Assembly: GCA_002433485.1 (NCBI GenBank)
Contig: DJIF01000015.1
Span: 20,931-84,930, forward strand
DNA length: 64,000 bases
Source of the DNA: Deltaproteobacteria bacterium UBA6601
GTDB taxonomy: Bacteria > Myxococcota_A > UBA796 > UBA9615
Reading direction: 5' to 3'
Positions 58,574 through 64,000 of the stretch are shown piece after piece. The stretch's first letter is position 1; each line of letters opens with the position of its first letter. The position numbers and the translations under genes were made by a program. A model generated the notes under the pieces. The model saw only the letters and a list, made by a program, of their open reading frames with translations, was not told where the DNA came from and searched no databases.

Positions 58574-60576
58574 GTCAGGGAACAGGAATTCATTTCTCGG
58601 CACCGGGAATGCTGTGGTTGCTGTGGTTGCTGCCCCTGCTGGTGACCCTGTTCTGGATTGCCGCCCGCAAGCGACGTCAGGCCATGGCTCGGTTCGCCGA
58701 CGAGGAACTCATGGAGCTGCTGGTTCTTAGGGGTTCGGGACTAAGGACTGCGCTCAGACCTGGCCTCGTGGTGCTGGCCCTCATCGGCATCGTCGTCGCT
58801 GCAGCAGGCCCACGCTGGGGCTTTCAGTGGGAGGAGGTACACCGGCGGGGGGTCGATGTGGTGATTGCTCTGGACCTGAGTAGATCCATGCTCGCTGAGG
58901 ACGCCAAGCCCAACCGACTTACCGTCGCCAAGCGTGAAATTCGCGACCTGCTTGAACTCCTACAGGGGGACCGCATCGCCCTGGTCGCCTTCGCCGGAAC
59001 CGCCTTCGTCCAATGCCCACTTACCTTGGACTACGGCGCCTTCGAAGTATTCCTTGACCCCATGGACCCTGGCTGGGTGCCAGTAGGCGGTACCGATCTC
59101 GCCGCAGCAGTCCGAACTTCCATCGACGCTTTCCCCAAGAACGAACGCAGCGGCAGAGCTGTGCTGCTCATCACCGATGGCGAAGACCACAGCGGTGAAC
59201 TGCAAGCAGCCGCAGAAGAGGCCCGCGAGCAGGGAGTGCACCTGTTTGTGGTGGGCATTGGCGACCCAGGCGGAGCGCCGGTCCCCGACGGTCGAGGTGG
59301 CTTCGTCAAGGAAAATGGCCGGGTGGTACTGACCCGACTCGATGAGAGTTCCCTCAAAGAGCTGGCTCTGACCACCAAGGGAAGCTACGTGCGAAGTTCT
59401 GCTGGCGACCTCGACCTCCGCAAGATCTACCTTGAGGACATTCGCGGCTCGCTCCAAGCTCGTGAACTCAGCAGTTCTCGACAGCGCCGCTGGGAAGAAC
59501 GCTTCCAACTGGCGCTGCTGCCGGCCTTCCTGCTGCTGCTCCTTGAGAGCCTGATCGGGCCGCCCCGGCGACGAGAGCGCAAGAACCAGCGAGGCAAGAC
59601 AGGCCCAACCCTGCTCGCAATTACGCTGATTCCCGGCCAACTTCTGCTGGCCCAGCCTGCAGAAGCCTCCTGGCTGAAGGGTCCAGGAGACCCCCTTCAG
59701 GCCGGCTATGAAGCGTTTCAAGACGGGGACTACCAGAGCGCACTGGACCGCTGGGTCGAGGCTCAGATCGACAGCCCCGGTGACTACCGAATCGACTACA
59801 ACATTGGTCAGGCCCACTACCGACTCGGCAACTACCCTGAGGCCGAAAAGGCGTTCCAAGCGGCGGCCAGCAGCGACACCACGAGTCTGAGCGCTGATGC
59901 CTCCTACAACGCCGGCAACGCAGCCTTCCAGCAAGGCCGCTACAAGGAGGCCATTGGCCACTACGAGCGCTGCCTCGAGCTACGCGAGAGCGACGAGGAC
60001 GCAGTTTCAAACCGGGACCTTGCCCAACGCCGCTACGAAGAATTGCTGGAACAGGCCCGCAACGAGCAGGAGCAGCGCGACCAGCAGGAGCAACAGGACC
60101 AGCAACAAGACCAGGACGACGGGAACGCCGAGCAGCAGGAGCCAGGCCAGGAAGCCGAACCTGGCGAAGAGGGTCAACAGCAGAACCAGCAGGAGCAACA
60201 GCAAGGCCAGGCCGGGCAGGAGCAGCAGGAGCAGCGCGACCAGCAGGAGCAAGACGAGTCCGACGGCGAAGCCAAGCAGGAACAGGCGCCTGAGCCGGAA
60301 CAGCAAGGGGACCCAGCGGGTCAGGCGGCGGCAGCGGATATCGAGCGTAGTGACCAGGAGGAGCCGTCCGAGGCAGCACAGGGTGCCATCTCAGAGCAGA
60401 CCGACGAGGCCGAGCAGCAAGAAAGCGCTGAGCGTGCGATCATCGAAGGGGCGCTCAGTCGAGAGCAAGCAGAGGCTCTGCTCGATGCCCTGGAAGCCGA
60501 CCAACAGAGCCGTCGCAAGGAGCGAACCCGGCGTGAAGGTCAGCGTGGGCGCAAAGCAGCGCGGAAGGACTGGTAG
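58570..60576 (+). CDS. BatB-BatC fusion: VWA protein joined to TPR protein
   Basis: 668 residues. Part 1 (1-335) is BatB: membrane segments near 10-28, VWA with MIDAS DLSRS (VVIALDLSRSMLAEDAKPNR), GGTDLAAAVRTS, LLITDGEDHSGEL, and a closing helix (LALLPAFLLLLLESLIG). At about 345-367 GPTLLAITLIPGQLLLAQPA then EASW looks like a leftover BatC signal peptide, now an internal membrane segment. Part 2 is BatC: TPRs (YEAFQDGDYQSALDRWVEAQ; YNAGNAAFQQGRYKEAIGHY), then a Gln/Glu-rich stretch at about 497-583 and an Arg/Lys-rich end. The topology stays consistent: VWA and TPR parts both periplasmic. GTG start overlapping batA stop. Confidence 0.9.
   Translation: MSQGTGIHFSAPGMLWLLWLLPLLVTLFWIAARKRRQAMARFADEELMELLVLRGSGLRTALRPGLVVLALIGIVVAAAGPRWGFQWEEVHRRGVDVVIALDLSRSMLAEDAKPNRLTVAKREIRDLLELLQGDRIALVAFAGTAFVQCPLTLDYGAFEVFLDPMDPGWVPVGGTDLAAAVRTSIDAFPKNERSGRAVLLITDGEDHSGELQAAAEEAREQGVHLFVVGIGDPGGAPVPDGRGGFVKENGRVVLTRLDESSLKELALTTKGSYVRSSAGDLDLRKIYLEDIRGSLQARELSSSRQRRWEERFQLALLPAFLLLLLESLIGPPRRRERKNQRGKTGPTLLAITLIPGQLLLAQPAEASWLKGPGDPLQAGYEAFQDGDYQSALDRWVEAQIDSPGDYRIDYNIGQAHYRLGNYPEAEKAFQAAASSDTTSLSADASYNAGNAAFQQGRYKEAIGHYERCLELRESDEDAVSNRDLAQRRYEELLEQARNEQEQRDQQEQQDQQQDQDDGNAEQQEPGQEAEPGEEGQQQNQQEQQQGQAGQEQQEQRDQQEQDESDGEAKQEQAPEPEQQGDPAGQAAAADIERSDQEEPSEAAQGAISEQTDEAEQQESAERAIIEGALSREQAEALLDALEADQQSRRKERTRREGQRGRKAARKDW
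60058..60320 (+). repeat. CAG/GAG-rich low-complexity tract encoding Gln/Glu
   Basis: About 260 bases of mixed CAG, CAA, GAG and GAC codons encode QEQRDQQEQQDQQQDQDD and similar runs in the BatC part of the fusion. Longer units such as GAGCAGCGCGACCAGCAGGA occur twice (about 60069 and 60229), so slippage or duplication is likely. Confidence 0.7.
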
Positions 60577-60580
60577 CTAA

Positions 60581-62329
60581 GTGAGACCGCTACTGCATTC
60601 GCTTGGCGCACTTGGACTGAGCCTTGCCTCGCTGCTCTGTTGCAGCGCTACAGCCCTGGCCGGCACCCTACTGCTGAGCGCAGATGCCACCACCCTGCCC
60701 CAGGGCACCAGCACTCAGATCCACATCGAAGTCGCAGGCAGTCAGCTCGATGCAGCACCACGCCTGGTCAACAGCGAGGGCTTTCAGGTCGAGATGGCCG
60801 GTCGAAGTTCCAGCTTCACCATGAGCCAGGGACGGGTACAGCAACAAACCACCTATAGCTTCACGGTGCTGGCCAACCAGGCAGGCACCTTTACGCTCGG
60901 ACCAGCTGAGGCCATTGTCGATGGTCAGCGCGTCCTCAGCGATACCATCACCATGACGGTGGAGCCTCCCAGGACCCGAGCGACCGGTTCGGCAACTAGC
61001 ACCCGCCGCGAGCAAGCAGAGGAGCGCTGGTTTGCTGATGCTCGACTCAGCGAAGACCACCCCTTTGAAGGGCAGAGCCTCAGCTATCTGTTGGACATCG
61101 GAACCGCGGTGTCAGTGCGCGGCACACAGTGGAATCGGCCCGCCTGGGGTCACCTGAGCCCAGCCCCAGGAGTCGAGCCGACCCAGTCCAGTCGCCTTGA
61201 GGTCATTGAGGGTCGGCGTTTCGAGGTGACAACCCTGGTGATGCCGCTCTTCGCCCTGGAGGCGGGTCCTACCCGGATCGAGCCTTCCGTCGTTGAATTC
61301 ACCGTACCTCAACGAGCCCGCTCATTCTTCGACCTGGGCGTCGGCAAGCAATACCAAGAGGCCTCTGATGCACTGGAATTTGAAGTTCGCGCCCTACCCG
61401 TTGAAGGACGGCCCAACAACTTCAACGGTGCGGTTGGCAACTTCTCATTACGGGCCAGTCTGGACCGCAACCGAGTCGCTGCCGGGGAGACCGTGACTCT
61501 CACACTCCAGCTTGCAGGAAGCGGTGGACTAAGAAGCCCCCGGATCCAGGTCCAACTGCCCGATAAGGTGCGCCGCTACAGCGAACAGCCCGAACAGGTG
61601 GCCAAGCTTGTCGGCCGAAGCCTGCGCACTGAGGTGACCCTGCGGGAAGCCCTGGTTCCCCTTGAGCCCGGCACGATCACCATCCCGCCGGTCAGCTTCA
61701 GCTTCTTCGATCCAGAGCAGGAGCAGTACCGCACCGTGCGCAGTCAGGCCATCACCCTGCATGTCAGCGGAGAAGCTGTTGCTGAGCAGGCAGTGATAGC
61801 CCGCTCGGCAGACATAGCCCGCAACAAAGAAGCGGTGGAGGTGCTCGGCAGCGACATCATTGGACTCCATGCAGAGAAGCTGTGCCAGGGCGACGGTCGC
61901 CTGAATCTCGGCTCCTTTGGTATCCTTGCAGCACTGTTGTTGCCCCTGGTCAGCTTTTTATCAATCAGTACCGCACAACGCAGGAAGCGCATTAGCGGGA
62001 CCTCTCTTGGTCAGGCAAAGGAGCGGGGTCGACGCGCCAGAGATGCCGCCAAGGAGCTGAAGAGCGCCGGTGCAAAGGCTCCCCTTGAAGCTGCTGAAGC
62101 AACCTGGCGACGCTGGCTTGGGGCACGGCTTGACCGCTCGGGCGAGGCCCTGTCCGCTGGCGACGCAAGCGCGGCGCTGCGGCAAGCAGGCTGCAATGCC
62201 GAGCTCGCCCAACGAGCAGAACGACTCCTTGAGCGCATCGAGTCTGTGCGCTTCGGCGGCGCTACAGCTGGAACACTAGTCGAAGAGATCCTGGACTGGA
62301 CCCTGGAAGCAGAGAGGAGCTGGAAGTGA
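60581..62329 (+). CDS. batD: BatD-like oxygen-tolerance protein
   Basis: 582 residues. Signal peptide (LASLLCCSATALAGT), several beta-sandwich repeats (TLPQGTSTQIHIEVAGSQLD; LRASLDRNRVAAGETVTLTL with LAGSGGLRSP; EALVPLEPGTITIPPVSFSF) as in BatD, one membrane helix near 448-465 (LGSFGILAALLLPLVSFLS) and a cytoplasmic helical end (RRWLGARLDRSGEALSAGDA; RIESVRFGG). Thought to be part of the periplasmic Bat complex. GTG start 4 bases after the fusion gene. Confidence 0.88.
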   Translation: MRPLLHSLGALGLSLASLLCCSATALAGTLLLSADATTLPQGTSTQIHIEVAGSQLDAAPRLVNSEGFQVEMAGRSSSFTMSQGRVQQQTTYSFTVLANQAGTFTLGPAEAIVDGQRVLSDTITMTVEPPRTRATGSATSTRREQAEERWFADARLSEDHPFEGQSLSYLLDIGTAVSVRGTQWNRPAWGHLSPAPGVEPTQSSRLEVIEGRRFEVTTLVMPLFALEAGPTRIEPSVVEFTVPQRARSFFDLGVGKQYQEASDALEFEVRALPVEGRPNNFNGAVGNFSLRASLDRNRVAAGETVTLTLQLAGSGGLRSPRIQVQLPDKVRRYSEQPEQVAKLVGRSLRTEVTLREALVPLEPGTITIPPVSFSFFDPEQEQYRTVRSQAITLHVSGEAVAEQAVIARSADIARNKEAVEVLGSDIIGLHAEKLCQGDGRLNLGSFGILAALLLPLVSFLSISTAQRRKRISGTSLGQAKERGRRARDAAKELKSAGAKAPLEAAEATWRRWLGARLDRSGEALSAGDASAALRQAGCNAELAQRAERLLERIESVRFGGATAGTLVEEILDWTLEAERSWK

Positions 62330-63147
62330 TCCGGACGGCGCCTAGCCTGCTTATTGTCGTCACACTGCTGCTCGCAGTCTGTCCGGAAGCCTCGGCTCAG
62401 CAAGAGACGGGCGGCGACCGCTTCGATTGCTCGGCCCTATACGACGGCGGCGATTACCCAGGTGCTGCTGCCTGCTTCTCCAATCAAGAGGCCAGAGGCA
62501 ATCACAATGGCCACCTCCTCTACAACCTCGGCAACGCCCTACAGCAAGCTGGTGATCTCGGCCCTGCAATCCTGGCCTATCGACGTGGGCAGCTGTTTCT
62601 GCCGCGAGACGGCGATCTCAAAGCCAACCTCAAGAGTGCCAGAGAGAAAGCTCGGGACGATCTGGCTCCGCCTGGCAAGCGACATCCGCTCGCCGCTACC
62701 CTCCTCGCCCCCTACGACAGCCTCTCCGCAGCAGAGTTGCTGCTGACTGGCACGTTCTGCTGGGGCCTCTTGTTCGGGCTCTTAAGCTGGCGAGCCTGGC
62801 GCAACGAAGCCCTGCTGACGCTTCCCGTAGCGGCACTCACCGCCCTGGCACTACTGACGCTAGGCGGGCATCTAGCTCGCAGCTATCAGGTGAAGGTCCT
62901 GCCCGAGGCCGTGGTTCTGGCCGAGCAGGTGACACTCCGGTCCGGCCGTGATCTGCGATCGGTTGAGCTTGCTCGGCTCCATGAAGGGGCAGAGCTCTCA
63001 GTCCTCAGTCAGCAAGCAGAGTGGACCCAGGTTCGCCTCTCTACCGGTCAGAGAGGATGGCTGCCACGCACTTCTCTGGGCCTGATCCGCTTTACCCCAG
63101 AACAGAACCACGATGCAGCCGCAGCCACAACGCCGGGGTTGCTATAG
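62326..63147 (+). CDS. batE: BatE-like TPR/SH3 membrane protein
   Basis: 273 residues. Signal peptide (LLLAVCPEASAQQ), a TPR pair (ALYDGGDYPGAAACFSNQEA; HLLYNLGNALQQAGDLGPAI then LAYRRGQLFLPRD), two membrane segments about 138-185, and a C-terminal SH3-like domain (VVLAEQVTLRSGRDLRSVEL; EWTQVRLSTGQRGWLPRTSL). This is the TPR-TM-SH3 order of BatE. GTG overlaps the batD stop, with AGGAG upstream. Last gene of the Bat run. Confidence 0.88.
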   Translation: MIRTAPSLLIVVTLLLAVCPEASAQQETGGDRFDCSALYDGGDYPGAAACFSNQEARGNHNGHLLYNLGNALQQAGDLGPAILAYRRGQLFLPRDGDLKANLKSAREKARDDLAPPGKRHPLAATLLAPYDSLSAAELLLTGTFCWGLLFGLLSWRAWRNEALLTLPVAALTALALLTLGGHLARSYQVKVLPEAVVLAEQVTLRSGRDLRSVELARLHEGAELSVLSQQAEWTQVRLSTGQRGWLPRTSLGLIRFTPEQNHDAAAATTPGLL

Positions 63148-63173
63148 TCGGCGCCCCCTGGAGGACCCAGCCC

Positions 63174-63842
63174 ATGAATCGATTTCTGTCAGCCCTCGCC
63201 CTGCTCGTGCTGGTGCTCGCGCTCGCCGCGCCGGCCCTTGCCGGGCAGGTCAACCCCCGCAAGATCAAAAAGTGGCCCGAGCTCGACAAGGTCTGGGCCC
63301 GCAGCTTTGACGCCTGGGCCACGGACGAAGAGCTGGACGTATTTGTAAAACTCAAGAGCACCGATGAGCGCAAGGAATTCCTCAAGAAGATTGGCTTCTG
63401 GAAGAAGTGGAAGAAGATCGACGAAGAGATGATGCCCAACATCATGGCCGGTGAGGTCGTCCGGGGCATGAACAAAGATGAAGTCTTCATGTGCTGGGAT
63501 AAGCCGGTGAAAATCCGGAAAGATTTTCGCCGCAACGCTTATGTCGATGTACTCAATTATCGCTTCGAGATCGACCGCAAGGGTCGTGAGTTTCTAAGCC
63601 CGAAAGACAGCAAGACGGCCTACAAGAACGAACTCATCACCCGCTTTGTCTACATGTACAACGGCAAGGTCTTCAGCATCGTCTATGAAGGCGAAGAGGA
63701 AGATGTCATGGACGAACTGCCGATCAAAGACGCGCAGGGGCCGGCAGCTCAGCCGGAAGCCTCCCCTGAAGAAGCGCAGGCCCCATCCGGCGAGGAGCCG
63801 GGCAAAGATCAAGCCGGCAGCGAGGACAAGTCTGGCAACTAG
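63174..63842 (+). CDS. Secreted GWxTD-like protein
   Basis: 222 residues. Signal peptide (LLVLVLALAAPALAGQ). The region DVFVKLKSTDERKEFLKKIG then FWKKWKKIDEE resembles the GWxTD domain (VxxIxTxxERxxFxxxFWxxRD), and AGEVVRGMNKDEVFMCWDKP looks like a small BamE/SmpA-style fold. The C-terminus is acidic and Pro/Ala-rich, likely disordered. ATG 63174 has GGAGGA 9 bases upstream; the frame opens earlier inside batE. It follows the Bat operon after 26 bases and may be co-transcribed. Function unknown. Confidence 0.72.
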   Translation: MNRFLSALALLVLVLALAAPALAGQVNPRKIKKWPELDKVWARSFDAWATDEELDVFVKLKSTDERKEFLKKIGFWKKWKKIDEEMMPNIMAGEVVRGMNKDEVFMCWDKPVKIRKDFRRNAYVDVLNYRFEIDRKGREFLSPKDSKTAYKNELITRFVYMYNGKVFSIVYEGEEEDVMDELPIKDAQGPAAQPEASPEEAQAPSGEEPGKDQAGSEDKSGN

Positions 63843-63861
63843 TTGCGATGGCAGCGGTCGT

Positions 63862-63879
63862 GCAGCTGAGCTCAGCTGC
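63862..63879. terminator. 18-bp perfect palindrome between convergent genes
   Basis: GCAGCTGAGCTCAGCTGC is its own reverse complement (9+9 with no spacer). It lies 20 bases after the stop of the GWxTD-like gene and spans the stop codon of the convergent minus-strand gene. It may act as a weak bidirectional terminator or a binding site; no T-run follows. Confidence 0.35.
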
Positions 63880-64000
63880 GCACCACCAGCACCAGGTCCC
63901 ACTGTGCCAGCACGGTGGTGCCGTCACCGATGACCTGCATCGGGAACACGAAGACCTGATCACTTGCGCTATGCGGCACGCTGGTTAGCACGCTCAGTTC
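63872..64000 (-). CDS. 3' end of a minus-strand gene (partial)
   Basis: The last 42 codons of an open frame run from the window edge to TGA at 63874-63872. The peptide ends VFVFPMQVIGDGTTVLAQW then DLVLVVRS, an alternating hydrophobic/polar beta pattern. The convergent arrangement with the upstream gene fits a real gene end, but no family can be named from so short a piece. Confidence 0.4.
   Translation of the reverse strand, partial: ELSVLTSVPHSASDQVFVFPMQVIGDGTTVLAQWDLVLVVRS

Noticed and set aside
1..64000. tRNA, rRNA, CRISPR, insertion sequence, integrase or defence system
   Set aside because: No clover-leaf or rRNA sequence, regular spaced repeats, transposase or nuclease/toxin genes were recognised; the chaperone, Bat and metabolic genes look like stable chromosome.

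Overview
The window is a gene-dense, GC-rich bacterial chromosome segment with about 54 protein genes on both strands. Genes are short-spaced, often coupled by 1-17 base stop/start overlaps, and many use GTG or TTG starts. I see no rRNA, tRNA, CRISPR array, insertion sequence or phage gene. The gene content points to an uncultured Gram-negative relative of the Myxococcota/former Deltaproteobacteria: a mevalonate pathway with class II HMG-CoA reductase, MopE-like Cys/Asp-repeat lipoproteins, a GDDDDSA-repeat lipoprotein, a full moxR-bat operon, two Lgt paralogues, Lnt, and many secreted lipoproteins. This placement is inference, because no marker gene could be searched.

Layout. 0-5.5 kb: a lipoprotein, a small charged protein, a TPR protein, a TPR-GT41 (O-GlcNAc-transferase-like) protein and an outer-membrane barrel protein. 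5.5-10.3 kb: a GT2 glycosyltransferase coupled to a dienoyl-CoA-reductase-type flavoenzyme, then two divergent acidic-repeat lipoproteins. 10.3-14.4 kb (minus strand): a YbaN-like protein, an animal-type aspartate dehydrogenase paired with a PhzF-family protein, Lgt1 and RadC. 14.6-18.4 kb: a membrane protein, an AidB-like acyl-CoA dehydrogenase, a J-domain-like protein and a lipoprotein hydrolase. 18.4-23.2 kb (minus): biotin-dependent acyl-CoA carboxylase subunits and a GT2. 23.3-30.3 kb (plus): methylmalonyl-CoA epimerase, then a tight NagZ / NlpC-P60 / divergent Mur ligase / MurU-like nucleotidyltransferase run that looks like muropeptide salvage, then an acyl-CoA ligase. 30.3-32.7 kb: an NAD-epimerase and a MATE exporter.

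32.7-40.2 kb (minus): lnt followed by IDI-2, HMG-CoA reductase, phosphomevalonate kinase, mevalonate diphosphate decarboxylase and mevalonate kinase, each stop overlapping the next start. Together these enzymes convert HMG-CoA to IPP and DMAPP. The IDI-2 carries an N-terminal PilZ-like domain, and its gene contains a perfect 16-bp inverted repeat. 40.3-45.3 kb: a DUF2225 protein, a large secreted lipoprotein with a possible cysteine-hydrolase domain and a C-terminal PPC-type domain, uridine kinase, a ribosome hibernation factor and Lgt2.

45.3-53.7 kb: chaperone region. groES-groEL (minus) and dnaK (plus) diverge from one 296-base promoter region, each followed by a strong hairpin terminator. 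Then come an RHH/HTH regulator with a likely operator, a DUF6340-like lipoprotein, psd and dnaJ. dnaJ heads the run into the 53.7-63.1 kb aerotolerance (Bat) operon: moxR, DUF58, DUF4381-like, batA, a batB-batC fusion, batD, batE. A GWxTD-like secreted protein and the 3' end of a minus-strand gene close the window.
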